From: Chloroflexota bacterium
GTDB taxonomy: Bacteria > Chloroflexota > Dehalococcoidia > Bin125
Assembly: GCA_026707335.1 (NCBI GenBank)
Contig: JAPOXB010000123.1
Span: forward strand, 1 to 5,702
Direction of reading: 5' to 3'
Length of the DNA stretch: 5,702 nt
Below the pieces are notes generated by a model that worked only from the letters and a program-made list of their open reading frames with translations, did not search any database and was not told the DNA's origin. Position numbers and translations under genes: made by a program. Each line of letters begins with the position of its first letter. Position 1 is the first letter of the stretch. Positions 1-5,640 of this stretch are shown here, one piece after another.

Positions 1-32
1 CGCCGCCGGCGCGCCGGCCGCCACGGACTGAC

Positions 33-36
33 GAGG
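33..36 (+). promoter_or_regulatory. Ribosome binding site of nrdJ
   Basis: GAGG lies eight bases before the ATG at 45. It supports this start over the in-frame ATGs at 150 and 168, which would also remove the conserved VLERRYL segment. Confidence 0.6.
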
Positions 37-44
37 CGAGTCCG

Positions 45-1808
45 ATGCCGCCGCCCGCGCCCGATCCCGACGCCGAACCCGCGCTGACCGACGCCGCCCG
101 CCTCGTGCTGGAGCGGCGCTACCTGCGCCGCGACGACGCGTCCGGCGCGATGGAGACCTCCTCGGGAATGTTCCGCCGCGTGGCGCGGGCCGTGTCGCAG
201 GCGGAGGCGGCCTACGGGGACGACCCGGACGCCTTCGCCGAGCGGGCCTTCGCGCTGATGCGCGACCTGCGCTTCCTGCCCAACTCGCCCACGCTGATGA
301 ACGCCGGGCTGCCCCAGCAGCAGTTGGCGGCCTGCTTCGTGCTGCCGGTCGAGGACTCGCTGCCGGGCATCTTCGACTCGCTCAAGCACGCGGCGTTGAT
401 CCACCAGAGCGGCGGCGGCACGGGCTTCGCCTTCTCGCGCCTGCGACCGCGCAACGACCGCGTGCAGACGACGCGCGGGGTGGCCAGCGGGCCGGTCTCG
501 TTCATGGAGGTCTACGACGCGGCCACCGACGCCATCAAGCAGGGCGGCGCCCGCCGCGGCGCCAACATGGCCATCCTCGACGTACACCACCCCGATATCG
601 AGCGCTTCGTGCAGGCCAAGGACGAGAGCGGCGCGCTGCGCAACTTCAACCTCTCGGTCGCGGTCGACGACGCCTTCATGCAGGCCGCGCTCGACGACGG
701 CGAGGTCGCGCTGGTCAACCCGCGCAGCGGCCAGGAGGTCGGGCGCCGCGACGCGCGGGCGCTGCTCGACCTGATCACCGCGCAGGCCTGGGGGTACGGC
801 GACCCCGGCCTCGTCTTCCTGGACCGCGTCAACCGCGACAACCCCACGCCGCAACTCGGCCCGATCGAGTCGACGAACCCCTGTGGGGAGCAGCCGCTGC
901 TGCCCTACGAATCCTGCACGCTGGGCTCGATCGACGTCTCGAAGTTCGCCGCGGCCGATGGGGCGGGGGTCGATTGGCAGGGGCTGGGCGAGGCGATCGA
1001 CGTGGCCGTGCGCTTCCTCGACGACGTGATCGACGTGAACCGCTATCCCTCGCCGGAGATCGAGCGGATGACGCTGCGCACGCGCAAGATCGGGCTGGGC
1101 GTGATGGGCTTCGCCGACCTGCTCTTCGCGCTGGGCGCGCCCTACGACTCGGAGGCGGGGCTGCGGCGGGGCGAGGGGCTGGCCGCCTTCGTCCAGGAAC
1201 GGGCCAACGCGGCCTCGGCGGCGCTGGGGGCCGAGCGGGGCGCCTTCCCCGCCTGGGACGGCTCGATCTTCGACCCGGGCGGGCCACGCTACCGCAACGC
1301 GACCCGCACGACCGTCGCGCCGACGGGCACGATCGGCATCATCGCGGGCTGCTCGGGCGGCATCGAGCCGGCCTTCGCGCTGGCCTACGACCGCCGCCAC
1401 TACCTCGACGCGGCCGACCCCGGGCGGCTGACACGGCTGCGCGACGTGCATCCGGCCCTGCGCCGGCAGGCCGAGCGAGAGGGCTGGTGGTCGGACGAGC
1501 TGGCGGCGCATCTGGCGTCGGGCGGGGGGCTGGCCGATGGACCGTCGGTCCCGGCGGGGGCGGCGCGGACCTTCGCGACGGCGCACGAGATCGGCTGGGA
1601 GTGGCACGTGCGCATGCAGGCGGCCTTCCAGCGGCACGTCGACAATGCGGTCTCGAAGACGATCAACTTCCCGCGCGAGGCTCGCCGCGAGGAGGTGGCG
1701 GCGGCCTTCGCGCTGGCCTGGCGCGAGGGCTGCAAGGGCATCACCGTTTACCGCGACGGCTCGCGGGCGGAGCAGGTATTCGCCCGTCCGGCGGCGGACG
1801 AGTCGTAG
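45..1808 (+). CDS. nrdJ: Adenosylcobalamin-dependent (class II) ribonucleotide reductase
   Basis: Reduces ribonucleotides to deoxyribonucleotides in the cytoplasm, using a thiyl radical generated from adenosylcobalamin. The 587-residue protein opens with the family's N-terminal segment (VLERRYLRRD, residues 21-30; ETSSGMFRRVARAV, 37-50) and has no ATP-cone before it. Visible motifs are the glycine-rich SGGGTGFAFSRLRP (122-135), the active site NPCGEQPLLPYESC with N278, C280 (expected radical cysteine) and E282, and the expected redox pair C97 and C291. PTGTIG (426-431) and the closing KGITVYRDGSR (564-574) follow. Only 13 residues come after that motif, with no cysteine, whereas many class II enzymes carry a cysteine-bearing tail that relays electrons from thioredoxin. 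The start is supported by GAGG eight bases upstream and by the fit of the N-terminus to the family. A stop at 29-31 just upstream suggests that another gene ends there. Family assignment is firm; NDP rather than NTP use is inferred from similarity to the dimeric TIGR02504-type enzymes. Confidence 0.95.
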   Translation: MPPPAPDPDAEPALTDAARLVLERRYLRRDDASGAMETSSGMFRRVARAVSQAEAAYGDDPDAFAERAFALMRDLRFLPNSPTLMNAGLPQQQLAACFVLPVEDSLPGIFDSLKHAALIHQSGGGTGFAFSRLRPRNDRVQTTRGVASGPVSFMEVYDAATDAIKQGGARRGANMAILDVHHPDIERFVQAKDESGALRNFNLSVAVDDAFMQAALDDGEVALVNPRSGQEVGRRDARALLDLITAQAWGYGDPGLVFLDRVNRDNPTPQLGPIESTNPCGEQPLLPYESCTLGSIDVSKFAAADGAGVDWQGLGEAIDVAVRFLDDVIDVNRYPSPEIERMTLRTRKIGLGVMGFADLLFALGAPYDSEAGLRRGEGLAAFVQERANAASAALGAERGAFPAWDGSIFDPGGPRYRNATRTTVAPTGTIGIIAGCSGGIEPAFALAYDRRHYLDAADPGRLTRLRDVHPALRRQAEREGWWSDELAAHLASGGGLADGPSVPAGAARTFATAHEIGWEWHVRMQAAFQRHVDNAVSKTINFPREARREEVAAAFALAWREGCKGITVYRDGSRAEQVFARPAADES

Positions 1809-1835
1809 GCCCGATGCATCCAGCCGGTTCACGCG

Positions 1836-1841
1836 TATAGT
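1836..1841 (+). promoter_or_regulatory. Putative -10 element, leaderless promoter of the radical SAM operon
   Basis: TATAGT stands out as an AT-rich hexamer in the short gap between nrdJ and the radical SAM gene. It ends six bases before the ATG at 1848, so a transcript starting at the usual distance would begin at or next to the start codon. No Shine-Dalgarno-like sequence precedes this ATG (the six bases are TTGCGG), unlike nrdJ and proC, which fits leaderless translation. I see no good -35 box: the hexamer 17 bases upstream (1813-1818, GATGCA) is a poor match. The element is seen; its function is inferred. Confidence 0.45.
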
Positions 1842-1847
1842 TGCGGC

Positions 1848-3503
1848 ATGGCGAAACGCAGCGAGCGCTCCAGCGTGGCGACGGCCCGGGCCCGGCTGTC
1901 GCGGGAGCGTGGCGCCGTGCGCAAGGACTGGGGCGGGCGGCTGCCCTTCGCGCTGGTCTACCCGAACAGCTACCGCATCGGCATGTCCAACCTGGGCCTG
2001 CAGGTGATCTACCGGCTGCTCAACGCGAAGCCCGACGTCGTCTGCGAGCGCGCCTTCTACGACCCGCCGCCGGCCGGCGAGAGGGCCGACACGGTCGTGA
2101 CGATCGAGTCGCAGCGACCGCTCGCCGACTTCCCGGTCGTGGCCTACACGCTGACCTACGAGATCGACTACTACCACGTCGTGCGGTCGCTGCAGGCGGC
2201 GGGGCTGCCCGCCCTGGCGGCGCACCGCGACGAGCGCCACCCGCTGGTCATCGCCGGCGGCGCGGCCGTGATCACGAATCCGATGCCGCTGTCGGACTGC
2301 TTCGACGCCTTCGTCATCGGCGAGGTGGAGCCGATCCTCGACCAGCTCGTCGAAACGATCCGCGAGGGCATCGAAGGCAACCGCGACGACTTGCTGGCGG
2401 CGCTGGCGACGGTGCCGGGCGTGTTCGTGCCGGCGCTGGGCGCGCCGGGCGGCGTCGAGCGGCAGTGGGTGCGTGAGATCGGCGAGACCGAGGCGATGTC
2501 GGCCGTGCTGACGGACGACACCGAGCTGTCGAACATGACGCTGATCGAGGCGGCGCGTGGCTGCGGCCGCGGCTGCCGCTTCTGCATCGCGGGGTACGTC
2601 TTCCGTCCGCCGCGCTACCGGCCGCTGGAAGGCCTGCTCGATCAGGTGGAGCGCGGGCTCGAGTCGTCGCCGCGCGTGGGGCTGCTGGGCGCGGCTGTCG
2701 CCGATCACCCCGACCTGCCCGAGCTGGCCGTCGAGGCGGCCCGGCGCGGCGCGCAGGTGTCGGTGAGTTCGCTGCGGGTCGACAACCTCTCGCCGGCGCT
2801 GCTGGGCGTGCTCAGCGAGGGCGGCACGCGCACAGTGACCGTCGCCCCGGAGGCCGGCAGCGAGCGCCTGCGCACCAAGATCAACAAGGCCGTCGGGCAC
2901 GACCAGATCCTCGAGGCGGCCGAGAAGGTGGGGGCGGCGGGCATGCGGCGCATGAAGTGCTACTTCATGGTCGGCCTGCCCGAGGAGGAGGACGAGGACG
3001 TCGCGGAGATGGCCCGGCTGGGGCGCGAGATGAAGGAGCGCCTCGACGCGGCCGGGCACGGCACGGAGCTGGTGATGAGCGTCGGGCCGCTGGTGCCCAA
3101 GCCGGCGACCGCCTACCAGCACCTGCCGCAAACCGACGCGCGCGTGGTCGACGGGCGCTTGCGGATGCTGCGCGACGCCTTCAAGGGCACGGGTGTCGTG
3201 CTGCGGGGCGACAGCCCGGCCTGGGCCCGGATCGACGACATCTGCTCGCGGGCCGACCGCCGCCTCACCTCGGCGATCCTCTCGATGCCCGACAACTCGC
3301 GCGCCTCCTGGATGCGGGCGGCGGCGGACTGGGGCCTCGACGGGCCGCTGCCCTGGGGCGAGGGGCCGATGCCCTGGAGCGGCGTCGACACCGGCATCAC
3401 GGCCCGATTTTTTAATCGGGAGTGGGACAAGCACCTGCGATCGAAGTTCACCATCGCCTGCCCCCCGCCCGAGATCGGCTGCAAGCTCTGCGGCGTCTGC
3501 TAG
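1848..3503 (+). CDS. B12-binding-like radical SAM protein of unknown function (TIGR03960-like)
   Basis: A 551-residue radical SAM enzyme whose reaction and substrate are unknown. The N-terminal part resembles a cobalamin-binding Rossmann domain: YPNSYRIGMSNLG (38-50), HPLVIAGG (131-138) and FDAFVIGE (152-159). I see no DxHxxG motif, so the B12-ligating histidine seems absent. The radical SAM core has a classic CxxxCxxC cluster motif at C239, C243 and C246, then SSLRVD (307-312), APEAGSERLR (333-342) and a PKP motif (417-419). The protein ends in a cysteine cluster, C538-x6-C545-x2-C548-x2-C551. This architecture matches my recollection of TIGR03960, which is often fused to or beside a DUF2344 protein; no DUF2344 part is present here. 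The gene has no clear ribosome binding site but a promoter-like TATAGT just upstream. Its stop is five bases before yggS, so it probably leads the yggS-proC-yggT operon. Superfamily is certain, subfamily likely, function unknown. Confidence 0.9.
   Translation: MAKRSERSSVATARARLSRERGAVRKDWGGRLPFALVYPNSYRIGMSNLGLQVIYRLLNAKPDVVCERAFYDPPPAGERADTVVTIESQRPLADFPVVAYTLTYEIDYYHVVRSLQAAGLPALAAHRDERHPLVIAGGAAVITNPMPLSDCFDAFVIGEVEPILDQLVETIREGIEGNRDDLLAALATVPGVFVPALGAPGGVERQWVREIGETEAMSAVLTDDTELSNMTLIEAARGCGRGCRFCIAGYVFRPPRYRPLEGLLDQVERGLESSPRVGLLGAAVADHPDLPELAVEAARRGAQVSVSSLRVDNLSPALLGVLSEGGTRTVTVAPEAGSERLRTKINKAVGHDQILEAAEKVGAAGMRRMKCYFMVGLPEEEDEDVAEMARLGREMKERLDAAGHGTELVMSVGPLVPKPATAYQHLPQTDARVVDGRLRMLRDAFKGTGVVLRGDSPAWARIDDICSRADRRLTSAILSMPDNSRASWMRAAADWGLDGPLPWGEGPMPWSGVDTGITARFFNREWDKHLRSKFTIACPPPEIGCKLCGVC
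3403..3420 (+). repeat. Perfect inverted repeat with T-rich loop inside the radical SAM gene
   Basis: CCCGATT and AATCGGG form a perfect 7-bp stem around a TTTT loop, within codons for ARFFNR near the C-terminus. The T run (3408-3413) supplies the only two TTT codons of this gene, against eleven TTC. No T tract follows the stem, so it is not a standard terminator. It lies about 90 bases before the yggS start. Confidence 0.6.
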
Positions 3504-3508
3504 GCGCG

Positions 3509-4225
3509 ATGCCCCAGGACTCGTCGTCGCGGGAGTGGGATCACGTCGCGGGCAATCTCGCGACGGCGCGAGCGCGCATCGCCGCGGCGGCGGAGGCGGC
3601 CGGGCGCGATCCGGCCGGCATCGAACTGGTGGCGGTCTCCAAGACCTTCCCCGTCGCGGCGCTGCGGGCGGCGATGGCGGCCGGGCAGTGCGTCTTCGGC
3701 GAGAACAGGGTGCAGGAGGCGCTGCCCAAGATCGAGGCGCTGGCCGCGGCGCCGGACCCCGGCGCGTCGGCGCCCCGCTTCCACCTGGTCGGCCACCTGC
3801 AGACCAACAAGGCGAAGCACGGCTGGGCCTTTGATATGATCGAGAGCGTCGATTCGCTGCGGATCGCGGCCGCGCTGGAGCGACGCCTGCCCCATCCCAC
3901 GCCGGTGCTCCTGGAGGTGAACGTCGCGGGAGAGGCGAGCAAGCACGGCTTCGCCCCCGACGAGGTGGGGCCGGCGCTGACCGCGATCGCGCCGCTGGCC
4001 AAGCTGGACGTCGTGGGGCTGATGACCGTCGGGCCGCTGGCGGCGGAGGCGGAGTCGGTGCGGCCGGTCTTCCGCGAGTTGCGCCGCCTGCGCGACGCCG
4101 AGGCGGACCGGCTGGGCCCAGGCCACCTGAGTATGGGGATGAGCGATGATTTCCAGGTCGCGATCGCGGAGGGCGCGACGATGGTCCGGCTGGGCCGGGC
4201 GATCTTCGGTGATCGCCGCGCCTAG
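3509..4225 (+). CDS. yggS: YggS family pyridoxal phosphate homeostasis protein
   Basis: A PLP-binding, single-domain TIM-barrel protein (PLPBP/YggS) thought to buffer free PLP and maintain B6 and amino-acid balance; no catalytic reaction is established for the family. At 238 residues it has normal length. Visible motifs are VAVSK with the PLP-binding lysine K45, FGENRVQEA (63-71), HLVGHLQTNK (92-101), LLEVNVAGEASKHGF, LMTVG, and SMGMSDDF (208-215) followed by VRLGRAIFG. The ATG at 3509 is chosen because it puts the family N-terminus in place and lies five bases after the preceding stop. A GTG at 3422 would extend the frame by 29 residues, but it overlaps the radical SAM gene and is unlikely. 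Only a weak AGG precedes the ATG, so translation may depend on coupling to the upstream gene. It sits directly before proC, a common arrangement in bacteria. Confidence 0.95.
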   Translation: MPQDSSSREWDHVAGNLATARARIAAAAEAAGRDPAGIELVAVSKTFPVAALRAAMAAGQCVFGENRVQEALPKIEALAAAPDPGASAPRFHLVGHLQTNKAKHGWAFDMIESVDSLRIAAALERRLPHPTPVLLEVNVAGEASKHGFAPDEVGPALTAIAPLAKLDVVGLMTVGPLAAEAESVRPVFRELRRLRDAEADRLGPGHLSMGMSDDFQVAIAEGATMVRLGRAIFGDRRA

Positions 4226-4233
4226 GGCGGGAC

Positions 4234-4237
4234 GGAG
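4234..4237 (+). promoter_or_regulatory. Ribosome binding site of proC
   Basis: GGAG lies six bases before the ATG at 4244, in the 18-base gap after yggS. It favours this start over the in-frame ATG at 4259 (Met6). Confidence 0.65.
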
Positions 4238-4243
4238 ACGGCC

Positions 4244-5071
4244 ATGCCCGACCTGACAATGACCGACAAGGCGTTCTGCGTCGTCGGCGGCGGCGTGATG
4301 GGGCAGACGATCTGCCGCTCGCTGATCGGCGGCGGGCTGGCCGCGGCCGGCGCGATCGCCGTCTGCGAGGTCGCCGCCCCCCGCCGCGAGACGCTGCAGC
4401 GGGATCTGGGCGTCGCCGCGACGGGCGACGCCGTCGCCGCCGCCGACGGCGCGCCGGTCGTCGTGCTGGCCGTCAAGCCGCAGGACTTCCCGGCCGTGGG
4501 CGGCGCCCTGCAGGGGCTGATCCTGCCCGAGCAGCTGGTCGTCTCGATCATGGCCGGCGTGACGATGCGCACGCTGCGCGAGCGCCTGGGGCACCGGGCG
4601 GTCGTGAGGGCGATGCCGAACACGCCGGCCCAGATCGGCCAGGGGCTGACGGCCTGGACGCCGTCGCCGGAGGTGACCGAGGCGCAGCGGGAGCTGGTCG
4701 GGCGCATGCTCGACACGCTGGGCCGGGCGATCCTCGTGCCCGACGAGCGCCACATCGACATGGCGACGGCGGTCAGCGGCTCGGGGCCCGGCTTTTTTTT
4801 CCTCTTCCTGGAGTCACTGATCGACGGGGCGGTCCAGATAGGCATGCGGCGCGAGACGGCGACGGAGTTGGTCTACCAGACGGCGCTGGGCTCGGCCGCC
4901 TTCGCGCAGGAGTCGGGCTTGCATCCGGCCGTGCTGCGCGACATGGTGACCTCGCCCGGCGGCACGACCGCGGAGGGGCTGCGGGCGATGGAGGAGAAGG
5001 GTGTGCGCGCCGGCACGATGGAGGCGATCATCGCCGCCTACCGGCGCACGCGGGAGCTGGGCGAAGCATGA
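4244..5071 (+). CDS. proC: Pyrroline-5-carboxylate reductase
   Basis: Catalyses NAD(P)H-dependent reduction of 1-pyrroline-5-carboxylate to L-proline, the last step of proline synthesis, in the cytoplasm. The 275-residue protein has the usual length. An N-terminal Rossmann fold is shown by VVGGGVMG (13-20), the VLAVKPQ strand and turn (K78-P79-Q80) and MPNTP (124-128). The C-terminal helical dimerisation and active-site domain has SGSGPG (178-183), a helix of the FFFLFLESL type, and PGGTT (238-242) followed by EGLRAMEEKGVRAGTMEAI. The codons for F184-F186 lie in a run of eight T (4793-4800), unusual in a gene that otherwise uses TTC. Its stop overlaps the yggT start by four bases (ATGA), implying translational coupling. 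Identification is secure; cofactor preference cannot be read from the motif with confidence. Confidence 0.96.
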   Translation: MPDLTMTDKAFCVVGGGVMGQTICRSLIGGGLAAAGAIAVCEVAAPRRETLQRDLGVAATGDAVAAADGAPVVVLAVKPQDFPAVGGALQGLILPEQLVVSIMAGVTMRTLRERLGHRAVVRAMPNTPAQIGQGLTAWTPSPEVTEAQRELVGRMLDTLGRAILVPDERHIDMATAVSGSGPGFFFLFLESLIDGAVQIGMRRETATELVYQTALGSAAFAQESGLHPAVLRDMVTSPGGTTAEGLRAMEEKGVRAGTMEAIIAAYRRTRELGEA

Positions 5072-5331
5072 GCGCGATCGGGCTGGCGGCCGTCGTCCTG
5101 CAGGTGTTCTTCTTCATCGTGCTCGCGCGGGTGATCATGAGCTGGATCCCGCTGATCACCAACAAGCCGCTCGACTACAGCAACCCGATCGTGAAGTTCC
5201 TCATCGACGTGACGGAGCCCGTGCTGGCGCCGATGCGCCGCTACCTGACGATCGGCATGATCGACCTCTCGCCGATGGTGCTGCTGATCGGCCTCAGCAT
5301 CCTGCAGAGCATCCTGCTGCGCAGCGCCTAG
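5068..5331 (+). CDS. yggT: YggT family small integral membrane protein
   Basis: An 87-residue membrane protein of the YggT family (DUF165/CCB3-related, as I recall). Its biochemical role is not established; relatives have been linked to osmotic stress, cell division and, in chloroplasts, to cytochrome b6f assembly. Two hydrophobic segments are visible, at about residues 4-24 and 67-84. Between them is the family's conserved stretch: RVIMSWI (21-27), NPIVKFL (39-45), TEPVLAPMRR (49-58) and IDLSP (65-69). Length is typical for single-repeat members; longer homologues carry two such repeats. The start ATG overlaps the proC stop by four bases, with GGGAG 11 bases upstream inside proC. It is the last gene of the cluster; an inverted-repeat-bounded block begins at the base after its stop codon. 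Confidence 0.93.
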   Translation: MSAIGLAAVVLQVFFFIVLARVIMSWIPLITNKPLDYSNPIVKFLIDVTEPVLAPMRRYLTIGMIDLSPMVLLIGLSILQSILLRSA

Positions 5332-5333
5332 GT

Positions 5334-5387
5334 ACCTCACGCCCTGTCCCCCTCTCCGCCCGAACCTCACGCCCTGTCCCCCTCTCC
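5334..5387 (+). repeat. 24-base direct repeat, two identical copies
   Basis: Copies at 5334-5357 and 5364-5387 are identical, beginning ACCTCACGCCCTG and ending CCCCCTCTCC, with a six-base spacer (GCCCGA), giving a period of 30. The left copy carries the left terminal inverted repeat, so the block may be a nested or partly duplicated element. Confidence 0.85.
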
Positions 5388-5408
5388 ATCTGGACGACGG
5401 AGAGGGGG
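5378..5408 (+). terminator. Stem-loop after yggT, possible transcription terminator
   Basis: CCCCCTCTCC (5378-5387) pairs perfectly over ten bases with GGAGAGGGGG (5399-5408) around an 11-base loop. No T tract follows immediately; the nearest is TTTTTCTT at 5433-5440, after a further GGGGG. It is the first strong hairpin downstream of the operon and may end or protect the transcript, but it does not meet the classic intrinsic-terminator pattern. Confidence 0.35.
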
Positions 5409-5446
5409 AACGCGAATGCGGGCGCCTGGGGGTTTTTCTTCCGGTC

Positions 5447-5479
5447 CCCCCTCTCCATTGCTCGGCGATGGAGCGGGGG
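5447..5479 (+). repeat. 15-bp imperfect stem-loop
   Basis: The left arm 5447-5461 (CCCCCTCTCCATTGC) pairs with 5465-5479 (GCGATGGAGCGGGGG) around a TCG loop, with one T/C mismatch and one G/T wobble. It shares its arm sequence with the hairpin at 5378-5408 and is followed by the right terminal inverted repeat of the block. No T run adjoins it; a T7 run comes at 5508-5514. Confidence 0.7.
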
Positions 5480-5498
5480 CTCGGGGGTGAGGTACGGT

Positions 5499-5640
5499 CC
5501 GCGCGCGTTTTTTTCGCCCGCCGCGCGGCCGACAGTCGGCCGGCCCCTCTCTGACTGTTTTCTCACCGCGCGGGTTCTTTTGCCCGCCGCGCGGTCGACA
5601 CGCGGGCGGCTCCCCGCTGGACTGTTTTTTCACTCCCCGA
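5499..5640. repeat. Diverged tandem duplication, period about 66-67 bases
   Basis: Two units can be aligned. GCCCGCCGCGCGG occurs at 5516-5528 and 5582-5594 (66 apart), and GACTGTTTT at 5553-5561 and 5620-5628 (67 apart), each followed by a T-rich stretch and TCAC. In both units a GC palindrome (CCGCGCGG or one base off) flanks a T-rich loop: 5499-5505 with 5522-5528, and 5566-5573 with 5587-5594. Unit one also has a clean 7-bp hairpin, CGGCCGA-CAG-TCGGCCG (5526-5542). TTGTTTTTCGCGG at 5642-5654 may be the eroded start of a third unit. The repeat is clear; no function is evident. Confidence 0.65.

Larger units (their letters stand above)
5332..5495. mobile_element. Candidate non-autonomous palindromic element with 9-bp terminal inverted repeats
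   Basis: GTACCTCAC (5332-5340) is the exact reverse complement of GTGAGGTAC (5487-5495). The 164-base block between them is non-coding and contains two long hairpins built from the same CCCCCTCTCC / GGAGAGGGGG type arms, plus a tandem duplication at its left side. This organisation resembles a MITE or REP-like interspersed repeat. I see no transposase gene and no clear target-site duplication. The left end abuts the yggT stop codon. The structure is seen; mobility is inferred. Confidence 0.4.

Noticed and set aside
1..31. Possible tail of an upstream plus-strand gene ending at TGA 29-31 (residues AAGAPAATD)
   Set aside because: Only nine codons of Ala/Pro-rich sequence are visible, too little to support a gene call, although the position just before nrdJ makes it plausible.
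3422..3508. Upstream GTG start for yggS
   Set aside because: It would add 29 non-family residues overlapping the radical SAM gene; the ATG at 3509 fits the family length and N-terminus.
3835..3840. TATGAT, a -10-like hexamer inside yggS
   Set aside because: It encodes conserved residues (FDMIESVDS), has no -35 partner, and no gene start follows at a suitable distance.
4429..4451. 8-bp GC inverted repeat CGCCGTCG / CGACGGCG inside proC
   Set aside because: Made of simple GCC/GCG alanine-type codons; such pairings are expected by chance in DNA this GC-rich.
3500..4753. 417-codon open frame on the minus strand across yggS and proC
   Set aside because: It is antisense to two certain genes, is Arg/His/Gln-rich in the way of GC-rich shadow frames, and shows no recognisable domain.
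5334..5387. CRISPR array
   Set aside because: There are only two copies with a six-base spacer, so no array-like structure, and no cas genes are in the window.
5294..5633. Minus-strand open frames of about 90 codons in the repeat region after yggT
   Set aside because: Composition is Arg/Gly/Pro-rich and the internal 22-residue repeat merely reflects the 66-base DNA repeat. One frame overlaps yggT and neither has a convincing start.
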